Below are positions 11,355 through 24,372 of a stretch of 64,000 bases of DNA, piece by piece. The notes beneath the pieces were generated by a model. The model was not told the DNA's origin. It saw only the letters and a program-made list of their open reading frames with translations, and made no database searches. Made by a program: the position numbers and the translations under genes. How positions within the stretch are numbered: position 1 is the stretch's first letter; the number at the start of each line of letters is the position of its first letter. Origin of the DNA: Paraspadella gotoi (Eukaryota; Chaetognatha); contig CM119263.1 of NCBI GenBank assembly GCA_051294375.1, positions 5,392,823 through 5,456,822 on the forward strand, given 5' to 3'.

Positions 11355-12180
11355 AGAGGACTCGTTAAAAAGTTCTACAATCAGGGTAAATAATAATAAA
11401 AAATAATAATATTCTCCAAAATAAATATAAAAAAAATTCATACATTAATATTGAATATTGTTATGAAATTACAGATATTTTTATGGAACAAAAATATTTT
11501 TTTTCTTAAATTCAGTTATATTTTTTAAAATAATTTTAAGCTATATTTTTTGATATAATATATTATAATACTGTTTATTTTATTTAAATAGGTAAAATAA
11601 ACAGTTTTAAATTCCCTGATCGTATTCCCTGCTTCTCCGTCTCATTTCTTCTTCATCTCGCGACCAAAAAATTGAATTATTTTCTCTCATTTCGATTTTC
11701 ATTTATTTTTTTTCTTCTGCTTCTTTTACATTAATACATTTTAAATTTAAACTTATTGTAATAATCCTTTCTTTTTTTGTTGTTTGAATTATTTAAAATT
11801 CGTTGCAAACTAAAACTTTGTCAATCTCTAAATTTAAACTAATAAATACCACTTAATTTTTTATTTCATTCGGTATTTATGGAGGTGGTCGGTGGAGTTG
11901 TGGGGTGGTGGGGTGGCGAGAGAGGTGTTGGGGTGCGTAGGTGGGTGGTGGAGTGGTGGGTTGGCCAGAAAAAAAACGACACAAAAAGAAAAAGAAAAAA
12001 ATGAGATAAAATCGGGAGAAATTGGAATTTGGGAACAAAACAGAAAAAATAACCAACGGAAAAAGAGTTAAGGTCGATTGAAAAAGTGACCAAGGGAAAA
12101 AAATGGAGAAAAAACCTAATAACTTGAATTATAAAGGATAACAACAACGAGTAATACAGTGAATAGAAAAAAAATAGGAT
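11352..12180. other. AT-rich noncoding with GGTGG-rich patch
   Basis: Strongly AT-rich sequence (11,352-11,870), then a G/T-rich patch at 11,880-11,965 made of GGTGG, GTGG and GGGGT words, then a purine-rich stretch. No gene is recognised. Confidence 0.65.
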
Positions 12181-12366
12181 GAAAGAAAAAGAGAGAGAGA
12201 GAGAGACAGAGAGAGAGCACGAATGTCACCTTCCTCTCCCTGTAGCTGCGATTCTGCGATTCACATTTCTGATTTTAGGAGAGACAGAGAGAAAGACAGA
12301 GAAACAGAGAGAGAGAAAAAAGAGAAAAGAGAGAGAGAGAGTAAGAGAGAGAGAGACGCATCTGCT
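12181..12366. repeat. Interrupted GA-rich microsatellite
   Basis: GA runs (12,190-12,215 and 12,280-12,356) surround about 60 bp of non-repeat sequence. No gene is supported. Confidence 0.85.
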
Positions 12367-12585
12367 TCGCTTATGCGCAACTTCAGTTTTTTTCGCATTT
12401 ATTTTTTTTTTTCAGCTTAAAACTTTTTTTTTATTAAACAGAATTCAATTCAACTTTTTTATTTCTGCTTCACAATTCTTGCAAACAACGTAACTTCTCT
12501 TTCAACCATTTCATCTTCCCTTCCTCTCATTTCCTGTTTCTCTACTCTCACTCCATTATCCCTTCCCTTCTGCTCCTCTATCCCT

Positions 12586-12782
12586 TGCTCCAGTCTCCCT
12601 TGCCTCTTCCTCTAACCCAAGAATATCATTCCTTCCACCCCACTCCATTCCCCAGCTCTAGTATCCCTTCCCCTCCACTTCTCCGTCCCAGGCTCCAGTA
12701 TCCCTTATCTTCCGCTCCTCTATCCCCAGCTCTAGTATCCATTCCCCTCCGCTCCACGATCTCCAGCTCCAGTTTCTCTGAT
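12586..12782. repeat. About 37-bp minisatellite (AGCTCCAGTATCCCTT)
   Basis: About five copies of a unit starting CTCCAGTATCC and continuing with CCCTTCCGCTCCTCTATCCC. Starts lie near 12,588, 12,653, 12,690, 12,727 and 12,766. The first gap is longer, so one degenerate unit probably lies between 12,588 and 12,653. Confidence 0.7.
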
Positions 12783-14049
12783 TAGCCTTCTGCCTTTGAC
12801 GTTTGGCAAAAACCGTCGATCAATCGTATCTTTTTTCTTCATTTATTCCTTTTTTTCCCTTTTTTTCCCTTTTTTTCCTTTCTTTTTTGCTGTTTCCAAT
12901 TATTACTTTTCCTTCATTTTTCTTTTTCCCCCTTTTCACTTCATCTTTTTCTCATTTTTACTCCATCATTACAACATTCTTTAACACATTTTTAAACCCG
13001 TTCTCTAACACATATTGCCTAAATATTTTTTCTTTCCTTGTCCACATCCTATTTTACATCTATTTCCGTAATCCACTTCCATTTCCACTTCCTTTCTCTC
13101 TCAAAATCCCAACAGAAACCGCATCCTCAAACCCACACATGGATAATTTAGTCCACCTCCTCAACAAAGTCTCCACATCCTTTCAAAAGCGCACATCCCT
13201 CTCCACATCCACCTAACCAACACCTTCACAGTCAAACTCCGTCTCTAGAGCCTCAGGCGTCGATCTGAGGGTTTTTCGATTCCACGTCAAAGACGGACGA
13301 CGATGACGACGATGCCGACGATGACGACGATGACGACGATGACAGCAACGAATACCGAGGCAAAGCCAAATCTTTTGTGACAAAAAGAGAAAGCTAAAAA
13401 AATAGATATATATAGCTATCTTTTTTTTATCCTTGATGGTTTCCTTCTTGTTGTTGATGTTGTTGTTGTTGTCGTTTTTTATTGTCGTTGTTGTTCTTCA
13501 TGTTCACATTTTCACTATCACTCTACATCAATCGATGGCACCTGATAGACCGAGAAAAACTATCTTTTAAGCAATAAATTGTTTTCGCTGCGAACCACGA
13601 GTTTCCATTCTTTTTGGCGGCAAATTTTAAAAAAACTCTGGAATTTTATCGCCTTTTGGTGTGAAGTGTTTAAGATAAAGTAAAAGTTAATTTTTGGAAA
13701 GGATTTTAGTTTCACACCTCCCGGATTTCACTGTAACGTAGGAGCTTCTTTGTCTAAGTCGCGTCGTACGTAGCCTTAGGTTTAGAGCTCGAATCTCGCT
13801 GAAGGTTTGCTGATCTTTGATCTTAGTTTTGAAATTTAAATAGTATTATGTGACTTTCAATTTTTATAAAATGATCTAGTATATAAAATAGAATAAATCT
13901 AAAGCATAAAGATAAACTCTCATGTAAGAATCTCAGAAGCTTTAATTTTTTTCATTTTTTTTCTTTTCCGTTTCATCTTTTAAATTTCTGATTCTCGACG
14001 AAAACTTTTTTACAATTTATTTTCTTGTATAAAGAAGTTTCATTCAAAC
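12783..14049. other. Noncoding with pyrimidine tract and GAC repeat
   Basis: A T/C-rich tract (12,828-13,090), a (GACGATGAC)n-like repeat (13,297-13,350), a TTG repeat (13,448-13,495) and AT-rich sequence. No exon or RNA gene is supported. Confidence 0.65.
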
Positions 14050-14165
14050 TTGTTGACAGTCGTCATTGTTGTCGTCGTCGTCGTCGTCATCCTCGTTGTC
14101 GTCGTCATCGTCGTCGCCATGCTCGTCGTCATCGTCGTCGCCATCGTCGTCGTCGCGGTTTCGTC
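14050..14165. repeat. (GTCGTCGTC/ATCGTC)n trinucleotide repeat
   Basis: Imperfect TCG/TCA trinucleotide repeat, the same sequence style as the large CGT array. It creates short Ser- and Val-only frames. Confidence 0.9.
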
Positions 14166-14884
14166 TTCCTTCTCAAAAATCGTGTGGGAAAAACAAAAAT
14201 CGAAGAGACAAAAAATTCTCTCTGTTTTTTGCCTCAAAATCTGAGTCGCGAATAAAAAAGTCTCTCTCACTTTGTTTTTTTTTGTTTCGTCCTTCGTTTT
14301 TCTTTTCTGTTCTATTCATGTTTATCTTTTGTTTCTTCGTTGGTTGTAGCAATTTTATAATCAAAAAATTTCATCGATATTTTTATGGATAAAAAGAGAA
14401 AACTGCAGATAGAAGATCAGATAGAAGACAGAAGATAGAAGATAGAAGATCAGAAAGAGATTTTGCGAAGAAATCGATTCACAAATTTGCATAATATTTG
14501 CGTAGAGGGGAACTATATGTAGATTGTCCTTTATTCATGATGACATATTGACTAATGAGACACGTTTTTTTCCCTTTCTTCAAATCGCGAAAAAGTTTAA
14601 AGTCGAAAATGAGAGACAAAAATTGTGACATCGAAAAAGTCAGTTGCGTTACTTAGACTGAAGGTAAAAAAATGATTTTGGTGGCAGGATTTAGAATTTG
14701 GCCGCAATGAGAAATGAAATTTAATGAATAGTTTTAGATTTAGTTTAAAGTTCAATTTTTTTTATTATTACTTTTATTTCTAATTTTATTTTTAATTTTA
14801 GTTTCGTCATTTCAATATTTTTTTCACAATTATTTATTGAAATTGCGGAGATTGTCAATTTTATTAATCACTTCGGAGTTAAGA
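14166..14884. other. Noncoding, short AGATAGAAG repeat
   Basis: Mostly AT-rich. An AGATAGAAG-type repeat covers about 14,405-14,456. Nothing else was recognised. Confidence 0.6.
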
Positions 14885-15140
14885 CGCCCTTTTTTTACCT
14901 TTTTCCCGTTTTCATTTTTTCCATTTTTCCCTTTATCCCTTTTTCTTTTTTCCCTTTTTCCCTTTTCCCCCTTTTTCTCTTTTTCCTTTTTCTCTCCTTC
15001 CCTTTTTCTCTTTTTCCCTTTTTCCATTTTTCAATTTTTCCCTTTTTCCATTTTTCCCTTTTTCCCTTTTTCCCCTTTTCCCTTTTTTTCTTTTTCCCTT
15101 TTTTTCTTTTTCCTTTTTTCTCTTTTTTCATTTTCCTTTT
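14885..15140. repeat. TTTTTCCC pyrimidine minisatellite
   Basis: About 250 bp of TTTTTCCC, TTTTTCCA and TTTTTCTC units with only a few purines on +. The complementary strand gives an all-Lys/Glu/Gly/Arg frame that is a repeat artefact. Confidence 0.9.
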
Positions 15141-16260
15141 ACCTGCCCGTATTTACATTTGGCAATCAATATGAATATTATCTCTCACTTAATAAAATTT
15201 TAAAGACTTTTTTAACTTTACATTTTTGTCTGTTTTTTTCTTCTTTTTTTCACCCAAACTTTCACTTTTTTCTTAACTTTTGTTTCCAAAATAGAAATTT
15301 GTGAACGAAGAACATTTTCGTCGTTCACGTTTAAGTCACGAGAAGATTTGTGAATCGCGCGGGAGATTTGTGAATCGCTGGGGGTGGCCCGCGAGGCCGA
15401 GGGGGGGGGTTAGCCGACTCAATCAAAAAAAAAGGCCTCGATAGTGAAAAGGGTCCCTTTGTGAAACGGGCCGAGGAAGGAAAAAGGAGGCCTCTCGTGA
15501 AAACGGCCGTTTCATGAAAAAAAGAAGAAAACGTTTCGAGAAACGAGAAAAGAATGAGGTTCTTGGTTCTTTTTTTATTTTTTTTCGGTCGTTGAGGAAA
15601 ATTAAAAACGAAGACGATAAAAAATTGGGACTTTTTACTTATGTGTCTTTCTTAAAGTTTACCGATTTCACGTTTATTTTTCTAATAATATTTTTTTAAA
15701 ATTCCCTAAAACAAAATTCTTTAATTTCTTTAATCTTTTATTTCTTTCTTTTTGGTATTCTTTTTTTTTTAAATTGACACCTTCCTGTTACTTATCACTT
15801 TCTCACTTTCTTCGCTAAATCTCCTTTTTTACGTTTTTTTGGGGAAATTTTTTGGTTACCAGTTAATATTCAAAATTTCTGTTATCTTCCTAAATCACCC
15901 ACTCACCCACTCAGTCACTCAGCCACTCACTCACCAGCCCAACCCAATTTTTTCCCGCTCGTGAATTTATCACCGAAGCCTTTTTCTTTTATCGGTGAAT
16001 GATTCACAACAATTTATCGCTTTTCACGATTCGAGGCCGCAGAGTTTCACCGAATAGACCCATGCTCATTGCCCGAACCCCCGCGTTTAAAAAAATTGTT
16101 TACTATCGAGTTACAATAAAATGTGTTACAATTTGCTCAGATTTTTCGGTTTTTGCTTCGAAAGTCATTCGTCACAAAATTCGAATTTCGATCTCAAAAA
16201 ACCAAAATCCATATTTCAATTTTCAAACGTTCAGAAATTTTCGTTCGATCCCCCGCTCCC
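15141..16260. other. Noncoding, nothing recognised
   Basis: AT-rich, with a G-rich spot at 15,377-15,412 and a CACT/CAGTCACT repeat at 15,895-15,935. No gene or mobile element is evident. Confidence 0.6.
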
Positions 16261-17110
16261 TTCAGAAAGAGATGAGAGAGAGAAGAGAAGAGGAGAGAGG
16301 GAGAGAGAGAAGAGAGAGCGAGAGAGAGAGAGAGGATGGAGAGAGAAGAGAGAGAGAGAGAGAAGTTTTGTAAAGTGGGGAATTAGGAACCAACAGGTCG
16401 AATCCTCTCAAATCTTATTGATATACGACTCGTTTTTTGCCCATAGCGCTCCTCTCTCTTCTCGTCTTGCCTCTTCTCTCTCCTCCTCTCTCTCTTTCGT
16501 TCTCATCTCTCTCTCTCTCTCTCTCTCTTTTCACTGATCAACGTGACTGAAAAGAACTCATGGGTGAAACTCGGTCCTGCAACGCGTCTCTCAACTCGAT
16601 GGTGAAGAGCTAAATTCGCGTCAATTTCTAGACGGCGATTTTGGTCAGTATCTTAATTTGAAGTCCAATATTTTTTGACGTGAATATGGCAGTCATTTTG
16701 GCTTAAAAATCAGGTCAATTTTTGTTCATTTTGACAAAGAAAACCAATCTCGATCGTGGTTTTAAGTCAATTTTAAGAGCTTGAATCATTTGAATTAAAG
16801 TAACGAAATGCGAAGTTAATGTCATGTATTATAAAATTTCCAAATGTAAAACTTCATCCGTCAGAATAATATTGTAGCAATTTTAATGATGCGTATTGTG
16901 TAGAACTAACAATTTTTTTCCAGTTTTCTGTTTGCCTCACAACGCGGGAGGGCGGGTGGTTTTATGTTGCGCGCATAAATATTGTTAAATTAAAGCTCAT
17001 TTCACATCAACCTCTCCTCTCTCTCTCTCTCTCATCTCTCACTCTCTCTCATCCTTCTATCTCTCTCTCTCTCTCTCTCTCTCCTCTCTCTCTCCTCTCT
17101 CATCTCTCTC
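16261..17110. repeat. GA and CT microsatellite cluster
   Basis: GA tracts lie at 16,262-16,364, with CT tracts at 16,450-16,530 and 17,010-17,110. The DNA between them is AT-rich and without recognisable features. Confidence 0.85.
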
Positions 17111-17940
17111 ATCGACTTTTTTCACTTGGCAAATAATCCTGCGGCTCCTTCCCATTTCCTTTTCATTCGTAAAATTACGTTCCATAATTAAAAACATTCT
17201 TATGATTCAAGGGTAAAGAATTTAAAAGAACTGTGAACTCTAAGATAAAGTGCGGGCGGCAAAAATTTTTATCAGAACATTATTTTTTTTTTCGTATTAA
17301 TAAATTTTTTGGTCGAAAAGAATTTTGGTCTTTTGTTTTTGTATACTAGAGTTCGGTTTCAGCGTTTTATCGTTTTAGCTTTTAGCTTTTATATCGTCTA
17401 CGCTTTTAGATTTTTAAGCTATTAGCTTTATAGCTTTAGCTTTCCTGTTAATACAGATATAAAAGTTTTTATAGGATAGAAATTATAGTATGAGTTTTGT
17501 GTTTTCCACGGATCGGAGAAAACGCGGTTTACGTCTCTGAATAGACGAGAGGGCAATATCTCGGCTTAAGTGTCATTCTTAGCATTGCACTGTCCTCTGT
17601 CTCTTCCTTCTCCTCTCCCTCTCTCTCAATAACGTCTCTTCTCGTCTCGTCCTCATCTCTCTCACTAACTCTCCAGCTCTCGGTCTCATCTCCTCTTCCT
17701 CGTACTCGAGACTCGTACTTAGCTCATAGGGCGTCTTACCTCAGTACACCCTACGTCTCTCTGTCTCTACGTCATCTTCGTCTGCTCTGCGGTCTACCTC
17801 TCTCTCTCTTCGTCTTTATTCATTCCCATCATAAACTGGGCAAACAATGGCCATCAAAAACTCCGCCCACGGCTTCGTAGTTCCGAAAATCCCGTTGTTT
17901 GAAATCGGTTAAAAATCTCCCTCTCTCTCTCTCCATCGGC
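17111..17940. other. Noncoding; AGCTTTTAG words
   Basis: A short patch of TTTTAGCTTTTAGC-like words covers about 17,370-17,445. CT-rich sequence lies at 17,595-17,810. No gene is seen. Confidence 0.6.
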
Positions 17941-17963
17941 GTTTTCGCTGTTAACTTCTGTTT

Positions 17964-18045
<82 letters not shown>

Positions 18046-18201
18046 AGAAGAGAGAGGAGAGAGAGATGCATGATGTGAAACAGACTTAGATTTCAGTTCA
18101 ACCCTGAGGCTTGAAAGCGGAAGCAAAAAGTGTGAGAGTTTTGAGAAGTGAGAGAATGAGAAGGAAAAAGAGATGAGAGAGAGAGAGAGAGAGCGAGAGA
18201 G

Positions 18202-18243
<42 letters not shown>

Positions 18244-18343
18244 GAAGAGAGAGAGAGAGAGAAGCCTCCGGGTTTGCTAACCGGATGAATGCTTTTGAAA
18301 AATAAAAACAAACACCGAGGACCAATTTGGCTCAAGAGAGGAG

Positions 18344-18412
<69 letters not shown>

Positions 18413-18511
18413 CGAATATATCCTCCCAGAGAAAGAGAGATTGAATACAAAAAATTGAATACAAAAAAAGAGAGAAAAAGAGAGGAAGAGAGACAGAGAG
18501 AGAGATAGAAC

Positions 18512-18545
<34 letters not shown>
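17941..18545. repeat. GA microsatellite cluster
   Basis: Four GA blocks (17,965-18,066, 18,172-18,262, 18,336-18,409, 18,470-18,545) are separated by 50-100 bp of other sequence. The minus-strand Leu/Ser frame of 242 codons is a product of these repeats. Confidence 0.95.
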
Positions 18546-20360
18546 CCATGGGAGAAAAAAAATCGATGGTTTATTTTTTTGTTTCGTTTTTGTCCTTTGT
18601 TTAGATTTTTTTGGGTCTAAACAAAAAAGCAAAGATTTAGTCTTTTTTTTCATCTCATAAATTCTTTTTTTATTTATTTTTAAAAAATTTATTTGAAATG
18701 AATTTGTGATGAGAATCGAGACGGAATGAGGTGAGTGGTGATAGGGGGAGCGGTGAGTGGTGAGAGAGAAGTGGGCAAGCGGGTGAGTGGTCAGAGGTGA
18801 GTGGATAAGAAGTGAAGTCATGATCTGGTGAATTTTGATTTGATGAGTGATAAGAGAAACACTTGAGTGTAGACCAGTGACTTAAAATTAAATGACTTAA
18901 AGTTAAATGGAATTAAGTGAGTGGTTTAATGTAGTATTTTGTGCCAAATAAATTGGTAAATAATGCATGGTAAATATGTAGTGAATTTTAAGAATTGTCT
19001 TATTATCCTCAGTGGTTAATAAACGAGATGCATCGAGTTCTCACTGATTAATATAGAAGTGAGAGGACCCAAAGTGGTGATTGGTTAATTCACAGACTTC
19101 GTGAGTGGTGACAGTCGCTTTGACGAAAAATCCTTTTGAAATCTGGAGACGAAATTTTAATGAAATAAAAAAGCGAAAAAAAAAACAAAACAAATAAAAA
19201 AAAGAAAAAGAAAGAAAAAAAAGAAAAAAAGTGAATCGATAAAAGACGAAGTTTCACTTTTGGACGAAATTCAACGCGTGAAATTCACCGAGAGAAAATT
19301 AATTTGGCCGTTGGGGGGAAAAGTGGCGTTTGAGGTGAGACGGATAATAAAATATATTTTTGCGAATATTAATTTTAAAAAATATAAAAATATGAAATAT
19401 AAAAAGTACAATAACAGAATAATTGAAATAGAAGTATATCAAAACACCTTGTCAGATAATTATTACAAGTGTCACATCTTTCGATGTACGACGATTTAAC
19501 TATGTTATTTAACTCCGATTTAATTCTGTTTATTCCCTCTTTAAAAAAAACCCCAACGTCGCCAGATTCACGTTTTTCACGCCGCAGAGGGAACGCCTGC
19601 CTCTTTTTTCCTTTTTTTTTGTAATCGTCCGCTTTGTTTATGAGATTTTTTTGGAAACGCGAGTAAACAAAAGAAGCTCGTTCGTGGATGGAAATCTGAA
19701 TTGGGATCGAGGGAGTCTACGTCAATTTATATTCAAATTTAAAATTAACACTTTGTTATTTTATTTATTTTTCTATACAATAAAAGTCACATAAATCTAA
19801 GCAAGAATCTTTTTTTTTTTTTTTATTTCCTTCCCGATATTTTAGTTCCGTGCTTGATTTTCGTGGCAACATTCCAAGAATATCAATGAGGAAATAAAGA
19901 AATCAAAAATAAAACTTCTTTGTTACATTGTTGATTTACACTTTATTTATGCCAGATTGGTGAGCTGTTTGTGTCGGCATGTGTAGACTTGTGTCGGCAT
20001 GTGTGGACTTTTGTATAGATTTTTTTTTATATATAAACTAAGAGGGTAATACATACGTAATGAACAGATAGACAAAATATTTACGATTATATACAGCAAC
20101 AGCATTACTTTAAGTTTAATTATACAACAATGTCTTTTATTAAAGTCTAAATTGAATCTGAACCCCCCAAAAAAACCCTTACGCCCCCTTCCTTCCCCCC
20201 CTACCAAAATAACTTTCGAAGGGAAATTCGTACTCTAGAAATTTTTTGACTAAACTCGACTTTTTGTGATTTTGAATTAAGAGGAACGAATGTTATGTTT
20301 TCGTGATTCCGAGGAAAATTAGGAATTAGACCGAAATAAAATGAATTGTAAACAAGAAAG
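18546..20360. other. AT-rich noncoding with GTGAGTGG words
   Basis: A loose GTGAGTGG/GGTGAGTGG repeat covers 18,728-18,810, with scattered related words to about 19,110. A tandem TGTGTCGGCATGTGTAGACT unit occurs twice at 19,970-20,010. No gene is supported. Confidence 0.6.
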
Positions 20361-20367
20361 AGAGGGA

Positions 20368-20422
<55 letters not shown>

Positions 20423-20744
20423 AGAGAGGAGAGAGAGAGAAGAGAGAGTGAAAGAGACATTCCAGAGAAATAAAAGAAAATAAAATAATGGATAAAATAA
20501 AGAAAACTAAGAAAATTAAAAGATTCCCTAAATGGATAATATGAAGAAAATAAAGAAAATGAAAAAAACAAAAAAACAAAGAAAATATAAAAAAACAAAG
20601 AAAACAAAGATATTTAAGAAAATAAAAAAAAATGAAAGAAAATGAAGAAAATGAGGAAGACAGAAAAAAATCAAGCCGACGAAACTCACGTCACATAGGA
20701 GAGAGAGAGGAGAGAGAGAGCAGACGATGGAGAGAGGGGAAAGA

Positions 20745-20788
<44 letters not shown>

Positions 20789-21067
20789 GAGTAGTTAGAG
20801 AAAGAAATGGGGAAGATGAAAAACATAAAAATCGATAAGGAAAGAAGAAGAGACGGAGACAGAGAAGGAGACAGTGAGTCGGAGAGAAAAGACGGAACGA
20901 GACAGAGAGCGAGACGACGACGACGACGACGAAAAAGGGAAAAAAGTCGATTTGAGTCCGAAATGTGTATCGCGGCTCCACAAAAGAAATCCGCTTTTTT
21001 TCTTTCGCTCTTTTTGCTCTTTTTTCTCTTCCATTTGCTTTTCAATTTTGTAATCGACGAAAAAGGA

Positions 21068-21126
<59 letters not shown>

Positions 21127-21295
21127 GAGTGAGACAAACAAAATTTGTGGTTCTCGGCCGCCGAGTGATTGGCAGAGAGAGAGAGAGTGAGACAGAGAGA
21201 AACAGAGAGACAGAAAGAGAGATAGATAGAAAAAAAGATAGATAGAGAGAGAGTCAGAGAGAGAGAGTCAGAGAGAGAGAGAGAGTGAAAGGCTA
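20361..21295. repeat. GA microsatellite cluster
   Basis: GA blocks at 20,364-20,450, 20,700-20,786, 21,069-21,125 and 21,174-21,288, with a (CGA)n patch at 20,915-20,931. Between them the sequence is purine-rich. Confidence 0.93.
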
Positions 21296-21339
21296 AGAGG
21301 CTTCGAGAAAAAACCTGGGCGAGAGTTCTGAGCTCTATT

Positions 21340-21838
21340 GATTGAGTGGTTGGAGAAGAGTCGTGTGTTGGTTGGGGGGAAATGACTGTAAAGGGTCAAT
21401 TGATTGGATGTGAAGTGATTGGGGGTGAAATGATTGAGGGAGAAGTGATTGGAGGTGAAGTGATTGGGGGTGAAAAGACTGTAAAGGGTCAATTGATTGG
21501 AAGTGTAGTGATTGGGAGTGAAGTGATTGAGGGAGAAGTGATTGGAGGTGAAGTGATTGAGGGTGAAGTGATTAGGAGTGAAGTGATTAAGGTTGAAGTG
21601 TTTGGGGTTAAAGTGATTGAAGATGAAGTGATTGAAGGTGAAGTGATTGAAGGTGAAGTGATTAGAAGTGAAGTGATTATGGTTGAGGTAATTGGGGTGA
21701 AGTGATTGGAGGTGAAGTGATTGAGAGGAAGTGATTGAGGGTGAAGTGATTGAAAGTGAAGTGATTAGGAGTGAGGTGATTAGAAGTGAAGTGATTGAGG
21801 GTGAATTGATTTTCAGAGAAGTGATTTGATTTTAAACG
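21340..21838 (+). repeat. 15-bp minisatellite (GAAGTGATTGAGGGT)
   Basis: About 30 imperfect copies of GAAGTGATTGRGGGT. The period of 15 keeps a frame open over 120 codons (21,346-21,705, Gly-Glu-Val-Ile pentapeptides), but there is no sequence beyond the repeat and the frame is lost after 21,705. Confidence 0.9.
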
Positions 21839-22106
21839 TGAAGTGATTCTTCAGAAACTTGTTCCATTTTTTACAACATAAGAACAATTTTTAATTGTTT
21901 AAATTTTAATTAATTTTATTTAATTAACTGTTTTTTTTTCTCTCTATTTTATGTTTTATGCTTAGACTTAGTCTGTCTTTGTTTGTTTGTTTGTTGATGA
22001 TGATTGTACTGAATCAACCTCGTTGTATTCGAATAAAATCGCATATATTAAAGTGGTGAAGGAGAAGGCGGAGAGGGTTTTTAGGGGGTGAAGATTCATG
22101 GTCAAA

Positions 22107-22400
22107 TTTACAGGTGCTGCAGCGTCTTATGTTGCTGCAGATTAGTATGCTACTTCTGAGTTGCTGCAGTAGATTTCGCTGCTCCTGCTGCTGACTAGTT
22201 CATTTCGCTGCTCATGCTGCTGCGTAGTTTATTTCGCTGCTCCTAAAGTTGATAATTCTGCTCCTATTGCTGCGGTGTAGAAGGGCGAGAAAAACTGGTG
22301 CTGGGTTGAAAGAGGCTTTTTCGGAGGCTTAAGACGAGGGAGGCAGCTGCGTTGGTGGCGGCAGATGCGGCTGAGGCGGCGGTGGCGGCGGCGGCGGTGA
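22107..22400. repeat. GCTGCTCC/GCTGCAG repeats and GGCGGC patch
   Basis: Loose repeats of TTCGCTGCTCCTGCTGCTG at 22,107-22,285 are followed by a (GGC)n-rich patch at 22,341-22,400. No gene is recognised. Confidence 0.7.
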
Positions 22401-22502
22401 CCGGCATCGCCTTTCGAAAGAAATTTATGGAGAGAACCTATTTTCGTTTTTCTCTTTCAGTCAACAGCACTTTCTTCAACGTCACCTCATCCACCAGCAA
22501 CA

Positions 22503-22541
<39 letters not shown>

Positions 22542-22544
22542 GGC

Positions 22545-22593
<49 letters not shown>

Positions 22594-22612
22594 GGCAGAC
22601 AGACAGACAGAC
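22503..22612. repeat. (CAGA)n tetranucleotide microsatellite
   Basis: About 27 units, broken twice by CAGG. Confidence 0.97.
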
Positions 22613-22879
22613 ATCGCTTCTAGACGCGACTAACAAAGGTCTGGGTTTGAGAGTGGGCTTGCCTGGACTTGCCCAGCCTTGGGCTTGTGATGTTAGGCTT
22701 CCGAGGGGCAGGAGACCGAATGTTTTCCCAACCAGTGACCAAAGTGACCAAAGTGACCATCACTTCGAGTGACGATAATCGATTGTGATTTTCTCTTCCG
22801 CTTTTCCATTCACATCCGATTTGACTGTGAATTTTGGTGATGAAATTCGAAAGGACGCCAAAAGTTATTCCACTTTTAT

Positions 22880-23010
22880 CTTTTCTTTTCTTTTTTTTTC
22901 TTTCCTTTCTTTTCTTCTTTTTTTTCCTTTTTTCTTTTCTTTTCTTTTCTTTTCTTTTCTTTTCTTTTCTTTTCTTTTCTTTTCTTTTCTTTTCTTTTCT
23001 TTTTCTTCTA
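22880..23010. repeat. (TTTTC)n pentanucleotide microsatellite
   Basis: About 15 perfect TTTTC units (22,932-23,000) with degenerate flanks. Confidence 0.95.
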
Positions 23011-23094
23011 TCATCTTCTCTTTTCCATTCCATCGTATCTGACTTATTACGTCTCTAAACATCCATTAATCGTTAAAAATGGATACATGGGATT

Positions 23095-23220
23095 TTCATA
23101 AACCCTTTCTCTTCCTCCTATTCCTCCTCCTCTTTCTCCCCTCCTCATCTTCCCCCTCCTAATCTTCCCCCTCCTCTTCCTCCCCTCCTCTTCCTCTTCC
23201 TCCTCCTCTTAAAAATTTTC
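23095..23220. repeat. CCTCCT/CTTCCTCCTC pyrimidine repeat
   Basis: Tandem CTCCTCTTCCTCCCC-like words, pyrimidine only on +. Confidence 0.8.
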
Positions 23221-23679
23221 TCGAATTCTCAAAGTTGAAGTTTTTTCTTTCGAATTCGGACTTAAAAACTTCGATGGGAAATAGAGAGAGAAGAGGCGGT
23301 AGGTGGGGGTACGTGGGGGTAGAAGGTGGAAGTTAGGGGTGGATGATGTGAGAGGTCGGACTGAGGGGAAGATAGAATATGAGAGGGAGAGGGTGAAAAA
23401 GGAGAGAGAGAGAGAGAGAGAGTGAAGATAATTTTTCAGCGGAAAATGAGCAGAAAAGTTTTCCTTGATTTTTTCCAACCTCATTTTAATAGTAGCAAAT
23501 TAATGTCAAGGCACAAATAAATTCGAAATATCTATTTTATTCAGTTATAAATATTAATGGTAAAAAAAAACACACTGAGTAACAAGAGGAAGAAATAATA
23601 GAACCTCAGGGGTCAGCTTAGTTGAGCCTTATCGAGCTCGTAACCTTGAGGCAAAATATGGGAGATCCTTTCCTTTGCA

Positions 23680-24080
23680 TCACGAAAAAAGGTGAGAGAA
23701 TAATAGATAGGGAAAGCCGAAAACAGAAAAGAAAAGGTAAGAGAAGAAAAGAGGAGATAAGCTAAAAATAAAAGAAAAGGTAAGAGAAGAAAAGAGGAGA
23801 AAAGCCAAAAAATGAAAAGAAAAGGTAAGAGAAGAAAAAAGAAGAAAATACGAAAAATGAAAAGAAAAGGTAAGAGAAGAAAAGAGAAGAAAAGCCGAAA
23901 AAGGGAAAGAAAAGCAAAAGGAAAGACAAAAATGTAAATTAAAAAAAAAGGAAAGAAAGGCCCCACAAAAAAAGAGAATAAAAGCCCCAAAAAAGGAAAG
24001 ATAAGCCTAGAGACTAAAAGAGAAGAAAGAAAAGATAAATCCTAAAAAAAAAGACGGAAGCAAAGCCGGAGGCGAGACTG
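23680..24080. repeat. About 60-bp purine minisatellite
   Basis: A unit close to AAAGAAAAGGTAAGAGAAG followed by AAAAGAGGAGAAAAGCC repeats about four times between 23,725 and 23,900, with weaker copies to about 24,000. AAAAGGTAAGAG resembles a 5' splice site on +, but no exon is attached. Confidence 0.75.
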
Positions 24081-24280
24081 TGTGGCTCAAGTATAGACCA
24101 AGCATACTGAAGATACTGAAGTTACTGTCGATGCTTAACCCGAAGCAGATGCCCCAAAGAGTAGAAGTTCCTTCCTCGTTGATTGCGTCAACATCCGGGA
24201 GGCGTAACGGAATTCAGGTCAACATCCGGGGGCGAAGGACGTCGGCGACTGATTAAGGAGAGTTCGATTTTATAGGTGAG

Positions 24281-24302
24281 AAAGAAAGAAAGAAAGAAAG
24301 AG

Positions 24303-24372
<70 letters not shown>
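24281..24372. repeat. (GAAA)n microsatellite
   Basis: About 22 units with one interruption. Confidence 0.97.

Noticed and set aside
13770-13800. tRNA or SINE B-box (GAGCTCGAATCTCGC)
   Set aside because: No matching A-box at a suitable distance and no closing acceptor stem on either strand.
23725-23900. Repeated splice donor-like AAAAGGTAAGAG
   Set aside because: It is part of a purine minisatellite, and no exon precedes it.
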